Origin: Paraperibacillus esterisolvens | Lineage (GTDB): Bacteria > Bacillota > Bacilli > Bacillales > DSM-1321 | Direction: 5' to 3' | DNA: 64,000 nt | Assembly (NCBI RefSeq): GCF_046237625.1 | Contig: NZ_CP143545.1 | Location: forward strand, 310,001 to 374,000 | Shown here: one piece after another, positions 1-7,699 of the stretch | Numbering within the stretch: the first letter of the stretch is position 1 | Layout of the letters: every line of letters starts with the position of its first letter | The notes under the pieces: model-generated | The model's input: only the letters and a program-made list of their open reading frames with translations | The model's database searches: none | Told to the model about the DNA's origin: nothing | Position numbers and translations under genes: made by a program

Positions 1-126
1 TTAAATAGAACAGAATAAACACCGCTGAGGTTAAGAGCAGATGGTTCGGGGAAAAGTTATCCTTAGTGTCAATATAGCCAGTCATTGCGATTAAATATCC
101 GGAATACCTATCCGGGTACTCTATTA
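1..126 (+). other. Structured RNA segment of unknown family (5' truncated)
   Basis: This stretch has pairing potential but no convincing reading frame. The first bases (TTAAaTAGA) can pair with TCTATTAA at about 118-126, and a local hairpin TATCCGGA/TCCGGGTA lies at about 97-117. A hairpin plus T-run follows at 132-193, and the importer promoter lies further downstream, so this segment probably belongs to an earlier transcript or a stand-alone RNA. I compared it by memory with the ydaO, M-box, SAM, lysine, FMN, T-box and 6S patterns and found no match. Confidence 0.3.
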
Positions 127-131
127 AATGG

Positions 132-193
132 AACTTCGGGCCTGGGAAGGGCTTTTCGTCCCTGCCTATTCATGGCTTTGCCGAGCTTTTTTT
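132..193 (+). terminator. Probable intrinsic terminator after the structured RNA
   Basis: The arms AACTTCGG (132-139) and CCGAGCTT (181-188) can pair with one mismatch around an inner AGGG/CCCT hairpin and run into seven T residues (187-193). It would end whatever transcript enters from the left, ahead of the importer promoter. No supported gene lies between 1 and 444. Confidence 0.45.
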
Positions 194-347
194 ATTCTCC
201 AGTATTTATTTTATAGGAATATAGAACCGGTCCTATCTGCTCGTTTACGGGCATTCCCACCGATTTTTCGCAGATTGCAGATGATAAGTATGATAAAAGA
301 ATCGTTCAAGCTATATATCAATCTTTTTATGAGTAAAATGTCACAAT

Positions 348-376
348 TTGACTAACTGGCTGACTATGAATATAAT
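348..376 (+). promoter_or_regulatory. Sigma-A promoter for the amino-acid importer operon
   Basis: TTGACT (348-353) is followed by a 17-bp spacer and a perfect TATAAT (371-376), about 70 bp before the first importer gene. It lies downstream of the terminator-like hairpin, so the importer is transcribed independently of the structured RNA. Confidence 0.7.
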
Positions 377-444
377 TTAATTAATTCTGAAATTTTTGAT
401 AATAAAATATACATACATATATTAGCTTTTATAGGAGGCCGCGA

Positions 445-1173
445 ATGATTGAATTTAGCAAAGTGAATAAGTTTTATGGGGACTTTCAAGTCTTGAAAGA
501 TATCAATCTCACCATCAATAAAGGTGAAGTTGTAGTAGTAATAGGACCATCAGGTTCAGGGAAAAGCACTTTGCTGAGATGTATCAATCATCTGGAGACG
601 ATCTCGGACGGGACCCTGACGGTGAACGGGATATCGGTGGGAGATAAGAAGACAGACATCAATAAACTCAGGCGCAATATCGGGATGGTGTTTCAGCACT
701 TTTATTTATACCCGCACAAGACCGTGCTTCAGAATATCACGCTTGCCCCGATGAAGGTTTTGGGGCAGTCTGAGCAGGAAGCGAAGGAAACGGCCAGGCA
801 CTATCTTGAAAAGGTAGGAATATTGGAGAAGGCGGATTCGTATCCATCGCAGCTATCAGGAGGCCAGCAGCAGCGGGTTGCGATTGCGCGGGGCCTTGCG
901 ATGAAGCCGGAGGTCATGCTGTTTGATGAACCGACCTCGGCTCTTGATCCCGAGATGATCGGCGAAGTGCTTGACGTCATGAAGGCACTTGCCAAGGAAG
1001 GGATGACGATGGTTGTCGTGACCCATGAAATGGGCTTTGCCCGTGAGGTGGCCGACCGGATCGTATTTATGGATGAAGGACGAATATTGGAAGAAGCAAT
1101 TCCGGCTGATTTTTATGAGAATCCCCGTGAAGAGCGGGCTCAAATTTTCCTCAGCCGTATATTAAATCATTAA
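445..1173 (+). CDS. glnQ: Polar amino-acid ABC transporter ATPase (GlnQ/GluA type)
   Basis: This is the ATP-hydrolysing subunit of an importer for polar amino acids, most likely glutamate or glutamine. The 242-residue protein has a Walker A motif GPSGSGKST near residue 33, the ABC signature LSGGQQQR and a Walker B motif followed by DEPTSALDP, which is the usual length and order for this family. The ATG follows an AGGAGG site. It is first in a four-gene operon with a binding lipoprotein and two permeases. Family and class are clear; the exact substrate is inferred from the GluABCD/GlnQHMP-like layout. Confidence 0.93.
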   Translation: MIEFSKVNKFYGDFQVLKDINLTINKGEVVVVIGPSGSGKSTLLRCINHLETISDGTLTVNGISVGDKKTDINKLRRNIGMVFQHFYLYPHKTVLQNITLAPMKVLGQSEQEAKETARHYLEKVGILEKADSYPSQLSGGQQQRVAIARGLAMKPEVMLFDEPTSALDPEMIGEVLDVMKALAKEGMTMVVVTHEMGFAREVADRIVFMDEGRILEEAIPADFYENPREERAQIFLSRILNH

Positions 1174-1187
1174 TAGGGGGTAAAAAG

Positions 1188-1994
1188 ATGTTCAGAAACA
1201 AAAAAGTCTTTAAAATGGCACTGGTGTCAACCATGGCTGCGCTCATGCTTTCTGCATGCGGCGGAGGCGGTTCAAAGGAAGGAAGCAAGGATGTTCTTGC
1301 CCAGATCAAGGAAGATAAGAAGATTGTATTTGGCGTAAAGCATGATACCCGTCTATTCGGCTTGAAGAATCCGTCGACAGGCAAAGTGGAAGGCTTCGAT
1401 ATTGACCTTTCTGCGGCGCTTGCAAAAGAAATGTTCGGGTCTGATGTAAAGCCTGAATACAAAGAGGTAACCTCTAAAACGAGGGTTGGCCTTTTAAATA
1501 ACGGCAAAGTGGACGCAGTCGTGGCCACGATGACCATTAATGAAGAGCGTAAAAAAGAAGTTGATTTCACAGATGTCTATTTTGACGCCGGTCAGTCCCT
1601 GCTTGTGAAAAAGGGAAGCAAGGTGGGAGGACTGGATGACCTGAAGAAAGGTACGAAGGTACTTGCGGTCAAGGGATCCACTTCAGCCGTCAATATCCGT
1701 GAAAAAGCTCCAGATACAGAAGTGCTTGAATTTGAAAACTACGCAGAGGCCTTTACTGCATTGAAGTCAGGAAAGGGTGACGCGTTAACGACCGATGATG
1801 CCATCCTTTACGGTATGGCTGAAGAAGATCCATCCTATGAGCTGGTTGGCGGCACCTTTACGGAAGAACCATACGGCATCGCTGTCAAGAAGGGCAATAA
1901 GAAGCTTGTAGATGAATTGAACAAGGCGCTGAAGACCCTTAAGGATAATGGGGAATATGACAAGATCAAGAGCAAGTGGATTAAAGAGCAGTAA
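1188..1994 (+). CDS. Amino-acid ABC transporter substrate-binding lipoprotein
   Basis: This is the extracellular solute receptor of the importer. The N-terminus has a short basic stretch, a hydrophobic segment and a lipobox ending LSAC at about residue 22, so the protein should be lipid-anchored on the outer face of the membrane. The remainder is a SBP_bac_3 (family 3) type domain, with the recognisable stretch KVEGFDIDLSAALAKE and a later DALTTDDAI segment. Its 268 residues are typical of glutamate/glutamine receptors. It starts 14 bp after the ATPase gene behind a GGGGG site. Substrate identity is inferred. Confidence 0.92.
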   Translation: MFRNKKVFKMALVSTMAALMLSACGGGGSKEGSKDVLAQIKEDKKIVFGVKHDTRLFGLKNPSTGKVEGFDIDLSAALAKEMFGSDVKPEYKEVTSKTRVGLLNNGKVDAVVATMTINEERKKEVDFTDVYFDAGQSLLVKKGSKVGGLDDLKKGTKVLAVKGSTSAVNIREKAPDTEVLEFENYAEAFTALKSGKGDALTTDDAILYGMAEEDPSYELVGGTFTEEPYGIAVKKGNKKLVDELNKALKTLKDNGEYDKIKSKWIKEQ

Positions 1995-2080
1995 TCTATA
2001 TTGAGGTTTCTGATCAGGATGAGCTGATGTCCGGGCCTGCTCCGGACATCTCTCATCCTGATTGATTAGGAGGAGATCGT

Positions 2081-2719
2081 TTGCTGGATATCTCTATACT
2101 TACAGATAATATGGACTCATTCTTAGATGGTTTTGTTAATACGATTTATGTGAGTTTAATCGCTTTGACCTGCAGCTTTTTGCTGGGAACGCTTATCGCT
2201 GTCACGCGCATTGCGCCGCTCAAGCCGCTTAACTGGATTGGGACTGCATACGTTGAGTTCATCCGGAATATACCTGTGCTTGTTATCGTGTTCTTTACCT
2301 ATCTGGCCGGAAATTTCGGCGGGTTTACAGCGGGCACCATCGGCCTTACCATCTATACGGCCGCCTTTATCGCTGAAGCGATCCGTGCTGGAATCATGTC
2401 TGTGCCGAGGGGGCAGATGGAAGCCGCCCGGTCATCGGGCTTAAGCTATGGACAGGCCATGAGGCTCGTCATCCTGCCGCAGGCAATTAAGATCGTCATC
2501 CCGCCGCTTGGCAACCAGTTCATCAACCTGGTCAAGAATTCATCCCTGCTGGCTGTAGTAGCGGGCGGAGATTTGATGTATCAGGGTGATTTGATCAATG
2601 CCAAGACTTTCGCCTACGTGGATACATATGTGTTTGTTGGTATATTCTATTTAATTTTGACAATTCCTTTGAGCTTTGGCGTCGGGTACCTGGAAAAACG
2701 CCTGGCCAGAAGCAATTGA
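2081..2719 (+). CDS. Amino-acid ABC transporter permease (first subunit)
   Basis: This integral membrane protein of 212 residues belongs to the HisM/GlnP-like permease family. It has several hydrophobic helices and the EAA loop region (EAARSSGLSYGQAMRLVILPQA) that docks with the ATPase. The start is a TTG at 2081, chosen because AGGAGGAG lies about 6 bases upstream and the product then begins in register with the family. It pairs with the next gene as a heterodimeric channel of the importer. Confidence 0.92.
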   Translation: MLDISILTDNMDSFLDGFVNTIYVSLIALTCSFLLGTLIAVTRIAPLKPLNWIGTAYVEFIRNIPVLVIVFFTYLAGNFGGFTAGTIGLTIYTAAFIAEAIRAGIMSVPRGQMEAARSSGLSYGQAMRLVILPQAIKIVIPPLGNQFINLVKNSSLLAVVAGGDLMYQGDLINAKTFAYVDTYVFVGIFYLILTIPLSFGVGYLEKRLARSN

Positions 2720-2732
2720 GGAGGTGCACCCT

Positions 2733-3395
2733 ATGGACTTTTTAGCACCATTCATTGAAGTATACACACCGAGTCATTTGAAGTTCTTGCTTGAAGGCTT
2801 CCTGGTCACGCTCAAGGTGGCAGCCATTTCGATTGTGCTCAGCTTTATCATCGGGGCTGTGGTAGGAACTCTAAGGTATGCAAAGATCCCGGTTGTATCC
2901 CAGGTCCTTGCCGTCATTGTTGAGACCATTCGTAATCTCCCTTTGCTGCTGATTATCTTCTTCACCTATTTTGCCCTGCCTGAACTCGGCATCGAAATGG
3001 AAATCACGACTGCAGCCATTGCCGCCCTGACCGTTTTCGAAGCGGCCATGCTGTCGGAAATCATCCGAAGCGGCCTCAACTCCATTGAAAAGGGGCAGGT
3101 GGAAGCGGGGCGCTCGTCTGGCCTGAGCTACGTCCAGACCTTACGCTACATCGTCATGCCGCAGGCTTTAAGAAGGATGGTGCCGCCAATCGTCAGCCAG
3201 TTCATCTCCCTGCTGAAGGATACGTCACTCGCAGTCGTCATTGCCCTGCCTGATCTGCTGCATAACGGACAAATCCTCTATGCTCAGAAAGAATCCTATG
3301 TAGTCCCTGTCTTCCTGATTGTGGCACTGATGTACTTCATCGTGAACTATGCTCTGTCACAGATTGCTAGAAGACTGGAGTTAAAACAGAGTTAA
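2733..3395 (+). CDS. Amino-acid ABC transporter permease (second subunit)
   Basis: This is a 220-residue HisM/GlnP-like membrane permease, paralogous to the preceding subunit, with the EAA loop VEAGRSSGLSYVQTLRYIV. The frame is open further upstream into the previous gene, but an AGGAGGTG site directly precedes the ATG at 2733, which gives a normal N-terminus (MDFLAPFIE). It is the last gene of the importer operon and is followed by a strong terminator. Confidence 0.92.
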   Translation: MDFLAPFIEVYTPSHLKFLLEGFLVTLKVAAISIVLSFIIGAVVGTLRYAKIPVVSQVLAVIVETIRNLPLLLIIFFTYFALPELGIEMEITTAAIAALTVFEAAMLSEIIRSGLNSIEKGQVEAGRSSGLSYVQTLRYIVMPQALRRMVPPIVSQFISLLKDTSLAVVIALPDLLHNGQILYAQKESYVVPVFLIVALMYFIVNYALSQIARRLELKQS

Positions 3396-3416
3396 ATATT
3401 ATTTAGCACTGAAACA

Positions 3417-3462
3417 AAAGACCGGCCAACCCTTACTTTCTTAAGGATCTGGCCGGTCTTTT
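3417..3462 (+). terminator. Intrinsic terminator of the importer operon
   Basis: AAAGACCGGCC and GGCCGGTCTTTT form an 11-bp GC-rich stem with extra CCTTA/TAAGG pairing towards the loop, followed by a T-run. It lies about 20 bp after the last permease gene. Confidence 0.9.
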
Positions 3463-3507
3463 AAATAGGATTTTTTAAAAAAGACAGTTAATCAGTCTTT
3501 TTGGAAG

Positions 3508-3575
3508 GTGCGAGACTCCCGCCCCCCCGGATATCGAACGCCTGCAGCGGAAATTACCATCTTGTTCCATAGCGG
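3508..3575. repeat. Dispersed Bacillus-type intergenic repeat, copy 1
   Basis: The text GTGCGAGACTCC, a run of eight C, then CGCCTGCAGCGGAAAT and CTTGTTCCATAG resembles two other stretches in this window (13970-14014 and 47298-47361) in the core GCCTGNANCGGAA and the trailing TTGTTCNATAG-like text. It looks like a shortened copy of a dispersed intergenic repeat that I recall from Bacillus genomes. It encodes nothing visible. Confidence 0.6.
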
Positions 3576-3652
3576 AATTATATTGTAAAAATGACCTTGT
3601 TAAAAACAAAATCCGTTTTACTGGTAATGGGAATAACAAAGCGGGCAAAATC

Positions 3653-5095
3653 TTATTCAATGTTTTTTATAACGAGCTTCAGGAATAAATCAGCTCCTGG
3701 CACAATTTCAATGTTCTCAATCAGTGTCTCAGCCTCTGTTGAACCCTGTGGCACCCAGCCGATCAGATAGCTGCCGGCAGGCAGGTTGAAAAGGCGGAAC
3801 ATGCCGTCTGCCTTTGTCATATATTCCCGGACTTCCTGGTTGGTCTCATTGCTGAAGGCAATGATGGTCGTATTTTCAAGCGGCTGGCTGTTTACATCCA
3901 CGGCCTGTCCATAAAACGAGCCGAGTGGATCCCAATCATGAGAACGGTTCTTTTTCAGTAATCTCACGGCCTTGCTTAGATTGAGTAATCCATATCCATA
4001 AAATGTAACCCACTCCTTCTGATCGGTATCAATAGGACGTGCAGAACGCTGGATTGCATGGACGATTTCCTGGTTCGGGGACTGCGGAGAGAGGGCGCGC
4101 AGCAGGGCGGCTGCACCGCTTACGAAAGGGGCGGCCATTGAAGTGCCCTGCATGGCATCATAGTTGGGAAGTGTATTTGGTACAGGATAAGCCGGTGTGG
4201 TCGAAAGGATGGCGGTGCCAGGAGCCGTGATGCCGATATAAACACCCCAGTTGGAAAAAGGGGCCAGGCGGTCTTCTTTATCTGTTGCGCTTACTCCTAA
4301 AACAAAATTATAGGCAGCAGGAAAGCTTGGCGCTTCATGTCCTTCATTTCCTCCAGCCGCCACGAGGACGATTCCCCTGTTCCATGCCATTTCGATTGCA
4401 TTCTGCTCAGCCTGGTTATAGCCTGGGCCGCCAAAGCTCATATTGATCACGTCCACTCCGTTTGCAATGGAGTAGAAGATGGCATCCAGGATGGCTTCGG
4501 AGGTGAAGTAATCATTCCCGAGTCGGACCGGGATGATGTAGGACGTGTTAAAGCTTGTCCCGGCAACGCCGGTCCGGTTGTCTGTAACAGCCCCAACTAT
4601 GCCTGCTACATGTGTTCCGTGACCGTCGCGGTCTATATAATCGTTTGGATCAGCCGAACCAAAGTTGATTGGATTGATAATCTTCTCCTTTAATTCGGGA
4701 TGATTGGGATCAATGCCTGTATCCAATATGGCAGCTCTCGCTCCAGGACGGAGATTCTTCACTTTATCAAAAGCGCGGTCCGGCTTGATCCTCCGGAGGC
4801 CCCACTGATCTTGCGGGCCATCGCTTGTTGTGGGTGCAGGTTTAAAGTAATAAGGATCCTTTGGAATGTAAGAGGGCTGGCGCAGACAGTTAAAGTCCAC
4901 GTATGCGACATCCGGAAGGGGGAGATACAGGCTGCGGTACTTTTTCTCTTCCCCTGCCGGCACTTCAATGACATCCACATTGATTTGAGGATATCTTTTA
5001 ATGATTTTTGCGCCGAGCTTTCTATGGAGCTTGTCCTTTGTGATGGCAGATACCTGTTCCCGGAAGCCTACCAGTAATTTTCCTATGTTTATCAA
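3653..5095 (-). CDS. S8 family subtilisin-like serine protease with C-terminal beta-sandwich domain
   Basis: This is a peptidase of the subtilase family, 480 residues. The catalytic triad is visible as Asp125 (AAILDTGID), His162 (DGHGTHVAG) and Ser319 (GTSMAAPFVSG), with oxyanion Asn250 (AAGGNEG). Residues 1-90 resemble a short propeptide-like region, and about 395-480 look like a CnaB/carboxypeptidase-regulatory beta-sandwich. No signal peptide or membrane helix is visible, which is unusual for a secreted subtilase, so it may act inside the cell or leave by a non-classical route. The start is a TTG at 5095 with only a weak GCAGGGA site. It stands alone between the importer and a decayed gene. 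Confidence 0.9.
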   Translation of the reverse strand: MINIGKLLVGFREQVSAITKDKLHRKLGAKIIKRYPQINVDVIEVPAGEEKKYRSLYLPLPDVAYVDFNCLRQPSYIPKDPYYFKPAPTTSDGPQDQWGLRRIKPDRAFDKVKNLRPGARAAILDTGIDPNHPELKEKIINPINFGSADPNDYIDRDGHGTHVAGIVGAVTDNRTGVAGTSFNTSYIIPVRLGNDYFTSEAILDAIFYSIANGVDVINMSFGGPGYNQAEQNAIEMAWNRGIVLVAAGGNEGHEAPSFPAAYNFVLGVSATDKEDRLAPFSNWGVYIGITAPGTAILSTTPAYPVPNTLPNYDAMQGTSMAAPFVSGAAALLRALSPQSPNQEIVHAIQRSARPIDTDQKEWVTFYGYGLLNLSKAVRLLKKNRSHDWDPLGSFYGQAVDVNSQPLENTTIIAFSNETNQEVREYMTKADGMFRLFNLPAGSYLIGWVPQGSTEAETLIENIEIVPGADLFLKLVIKNIE

Positions 5096-5256
5096 TGGCT
5101 GTCCCTGCCTTTATTTTTTCCTATATGCTATTCAGAAATAATAGAGGCAGGCACGGCGGGAGGCAGGGAAAACTTGCCGCGACTTTGCTTGAAAAAAGAG
5201 AAGGGAATGGCTGATCCTCCGGCATGGAACGTGCAGTGCGAGAGGAGACAGCGAGT

Positions 5257-5276
5257 TTAATCAAACGTTTGATTAA
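5257..5276. promoter_or_regulatory. Perfect 20-bp palindrome, possible TetR-type operator
   Basis: TTAATCAAACGTTTGATTAA is a perfect inverted repeat about 160 bp upstream of the protease start and just past the terminator of the decayed gene. Its form resembles TetR-family operators, but no such regulator is encoded in this window. Confidence 0.5.
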
Positions 5277-5280
5277 TAGG

Positions 5281-5317
5281 GAAAAAATAAAACAGCAGCC
5301 CCTGCGGCCGCTGTTTT
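5281..5317 (-). terminator. Intrinsic terminator of the decayed DUF4309 gene
   Basis: Read on the minus strand, AAAACAGC and GCTGTTTT pair around an inner GGC/GCC stem and lead into TTATTTTTTC. It sits just after the last codon of the pseudogene at 5325-5881. Confidence 0.75.
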
Positions 5318-5324
5318 CAGTCCG

Positions 5325-5881
5325 TTATTTTAAGTTTACAGGATCCGCTGTTCTGTCGGTCCCGATTACAAACTGCAGCTTATAATTCCCTGTTTCATAA
5401 ATTAACTTTTCTCCCCTGTCCCGGGGATTCTACGGATATAATCCGCACTGCCAAGCTTCTTTCCGAGAACTGCGGCTGTTATGCCGCCAAGATTATGACC
5501 GCTCTACATTGGTGCCGAAGAAGCGGATTTCCTTTACGATGTTATTCTTGTCATATGAATAGCCGCAGCCCGGATTGCCCATATTGGCAGATGTCAAACG
5601 GGCTGTCAGTTGTCCTTGGCATTGGAGCCGGTCCCCATTGGTCCTGGATGTCTGTACGCTTGGTCTTATAGAGGATGAAGCTTTCTATGATACGCACTGT
5701 CATGAATTTCATGCGGGTTTTTACCGTGTCCTTCTATGCTGTATCGTCCTCAAATTCAATCACCGCTCCTTGAGCTGAGGCATGTGCCGGTTCAATAGGG
5801 AAGGCTGTGCAGCAAGGGGTAACCGATCCGGTTAGGAATAGAGCGGCTGCAAGGGGAACTGTATGCTTTTTTTAATAGCAT
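5325..5881 (-). pseudogene. Decayed YjgB-like (DUF4309) secreted protein gene
   Basis: The minus strand has a good AAAGGAGG site and an ATG at 5881, then coding text broken across frames. After MLLKK in a run of seven A, the frame shifts to a clear signal peptide (PLAAALFLTG...PAHASAQGAVIEF) that meets a stop. Further on, other frames read TARLTSANMGNPGCGYSYDK, KEIRFFGTNVERS, NLGGITAAVLGKKLGSADY, then KLIYETGNYKLQFVIGTDRT and a stop. Joined, these give about 185 residues, close to B. subtilis YjgB (about 190), whose C-terminal domain they resemble. At least three frameshifts make a functional product unlikely. It lies 50 bp downstream of the MFS gene in the same orientation and keeps its terminator. 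Confidence 0.8.
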
Positions 5882-5933
5882 AAGAATCCTCCTTTATTTC
5901 TTATACCTTTCACCTGTGCTGCTTCTTAAACGG

Positions 5934-7133
5934 TTAATTTTTGCCGCTCTTATCCAGCCTGAAGTTAATGAAGGCAAGAGCGGAAGCAGCAAGGGCAGCC
6001 AATGCCCCGGCCCATGGCAGGTGAGTAAGGCTGCCTGAAGATACAACCACCCCGCCGAGTGCTGAACCGGAGGCAATTCCGATATTGACGGACACAGGAG
6101 TCAGGGAAGAAGCAAAGTCCTGGGCCCCGGGAGAATACTTTTTGGCTAAGTCCATGAAGTATAGCTGAATGGAGGCATTCATGGCATAAAGCATGACCGC
6201 GATCAGCATGATGCTGACCAGCCCAAGGAACGCTGAATCCATCGTGAAGTATAGGGAAGCAAGGACAGCAGCCTGGATGAGAAAGACATAGCGGAGCTTG
6301 CCGATTCCATTATGCCGGGCGATTTTTCCTGCGAGCACATTGCTCAAAATGGAGAATAGGCCATATGCCAGCAATACGATTCCATTGAAACGGGCCGAGA
6401 TGTGCAATCCGTCTTGCAGGATGGGTGTTATATAGGTATAGATGCTGTACGTTCCCGTGAAGCAGAAAATCGGGATGAAGAAAGCGAGCAGAATCCTGGG
6501 CTGGGTAAATAACTTGATCGAATCTGCTAAACTGCTTTTTTGGCCCCGCAAATCTCTTGGCAGGACCAGCATGCTGATGATAAGAGCGAGTATTCCAAGT
6601 CCAGCAGTGAGCCAAAATGTTAACTGCCATCCTCCAAGCTGGCCTGTAAAGGTACCGAGCGGCACACCCATGACATTGGCGATGGTAAAGCCGGCGAATA
6701 TCAAGGCAATGGCAGACGATCTTCTCTCCTTAGGCATCACATCATTTGCTACACTCATGGCCAGTGCAGTCAGCACACCGCTCGCCACAGCTGTGATGAT
6801 ACGGGAGACCATTAATAGGGAGAACGACCCCGATACGGCGCTGACAATGTTCCCGATTATAAAGATACAAAGTAGAGAGAGCATGAGCGGATACTTCGGG
6901 AACCTGCTGACAAAGGCTGTGATGATAGGGGTGCCTGCAGCATAGGCAATCGCAAAGCCTGAAACCAGCGAGCCGGCCGCAGCCACAGAGATGTCTATAT
7001 CAGATGCCACCTCCTTCAGCAGCCCGACAATTACAAACTCACTCGTACCTAATACGAAGGTGAGGAGGGTGAGAGTAAATATAAGGAGTGTATGCTGTCT
7101 CCTGAGTGCTGCATTCTGTGCTGAATGATCCAT
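5934..7133 (-). CDS. MFS drug/sugar efflux transporter (AraJ/YbcL type)
   Basis: This is a 399-residue major facilitator superfamily protein of the DHA1 group with about twelve hydrophobic helices. Family landmarks include TLLTFVLGTSEFVIVGLL in helix 1 and the loop PKERRSSAIALIFAGFTIANV typical of AraJ-like exporters. It lies divergently beyond an ArsR-type regulator on the same strand, as ybcL and ybzH do in B. subtilis. A candidate operator overlaps its upstream region, so expression is probably repressed by that regulator. The start ATG at 7133 follows a GGGAGGTACC site. The exported compound is unknown. Confidence 0.88.
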   Translation of the reverse strand: MDHSAQNAALRRQHTLLIFTLTLLTFVLGTSEFVIVGLLKEVASDIDISVAAAGSLVSGFAIAYAAGTPIITAFVSRFPKYPLMLSLLCIFIIGNIVSAVSGSFSLLMVSRIITAVASGVLTALAMSVANDVMPKERRSSAIALIFAGFTIANVMGVPLGTFTGQLGGWQLTFWLTAGLGILALIISMLVLPRDLRGQKSSLADSIKLFTQPRILLAFFIPIFCFTGTYSIYTYITPILQDGLHISARFNGIVLLAYGLFSILSNVLAGKIARHNGIGKLRYVFLIQAAVLASLYFTMDSAFLGLVSIMLIAVMLYAMNASIQLYFMDLAKKYSPGAQDFASSLTPVSVNIGIASGSALGGVVVSSGSLTHLPWAGALAALAASALAFINFRLDKSGKN

Positions 7134-7164
7134 AGATGGTACCTCCCAGTATTATTTAAAAATC

Positions 7165-7190
7165 TAAATATCTAATTTTCTCGATATTTA
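7165..7190. promoter_or_regulatory. Candidate ArsR-type operator before the MFS gene
   Basis: TAAATATC (7165-7172) and GATATTTA (7183-7190) form an inverted repeat with a core ATATC-N10-GATAT. The same core with the same 10-base spacing recurs upstream of the regulator gene at 7552-7571. Confidence 0.6.
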
Positions 7191-7225
7191 AGGAAATAAA
7201 AAAAACGGAGACTATTCCGTTCTTT

Positions 7226-7540
7226 TCATATCTCTGTGTTCAGAAATTCGGCTAACTTACGGATTGTTTCTTCGTTGCGCCTGTAATACGTCCATTGTCC
7301 ATAGCGCACGGCCTCTAACAGGCCGGCCTTCTGCATCATGGTCAGGTAGTGTGAAACCGTGGATTGAGAAGCCTTCGCTTTTTCCTGGATATCCCCAACG
7401 CAAACCCCTCCCTCTATGCTGACCTCCTTTGGAAGGTGAGCCTGCTGCTTGGGAAAATGCTTTTCCGGTTCCTTCAGCCACTGTAAAATGTTCAGACGGG
7501 TTTCGTTTGATAATACTTTAATCAATTCAATCGGCTTCAT
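7226..7540 (-). CDS. ArsR family transcriptional regulator (YbzH-like)
   Basis: This is a winged-helix DNA-binding repressor of 104 residues. The N-terminal helix (LSNETRLNILQWLK) and the recognition region (KASQSTVSHYLTMMQKAGLL) match the ArsR family, followed by the wing RYGQWTYYRRNEE. The frame is open upstream, but the homologous start is the ATG at 7540, because family members begin with a sequence like MKPIELIKVLSNETR. The only cysteine seen is in GGVCVGD, so there is no metal site of the classical CVCD type. It precedes the MFS gene on the same strand and both are flanked by the same inverted repeat, which suggests autoregulation and control of the exporter. Confidence 0.87.
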   Translation of the reverse strand: MKPIELIKVLSNETRLNILQWLKEPEKHFPKQQAHLPKEVSIEGGVCVGDIQEKAKASQSTVSHYLTMMQKAGLLEAVRYGQWTYYRRNEETIRKLAEFLNTEI

Positions 7541-7551
7541 GGGTGTATTGT

Positions 7552-7571
7552 ATATCGAATAAATGCGATAT
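7552..7571. promoter_or_regulatory. Candidate ArsR-type operator before the regulator gene
   Basis: ATATCG (7552-7557) and CGATAT (7566-7571) form an inverted repeat 12 bp upstream of the regulator start. The core ATATC-N10-GATAT is identical in sequence and spacing to the one before the MFS gene. Confidence 0.6.
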
Positions 7572-7699
7572 GTCAATTTGAGGCAATTAGGGGAGGGGAG
7601 AGGAACCGTATGATGAATGAAATTCGATAAGTGAATCCGTTTAAATTCAAGGCTCAAAAAGGTAGAATATAAGATGAGTTAAAAAGGGGAGGAGCCGGC

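Noticed and set aside
1..126. ydaO (c-di-AMP), M-box or other known riboswitch
   Set aside because: The conserved bases of these families, as I recall them, are absent, and the importer promoter lies downstream of the element.
128..355. Open frame of 75 codons after the first hairpin
   Set aside because: It runs through the terminator and the importer promoter, has no ribosome-binding site and no recognisable sequence.
5575..5778. Plus-strand frame of 67 codons
   Set aside because: It lies on the opposite strand of the decayed DUF4309 gene and has no ribosome-binding site.
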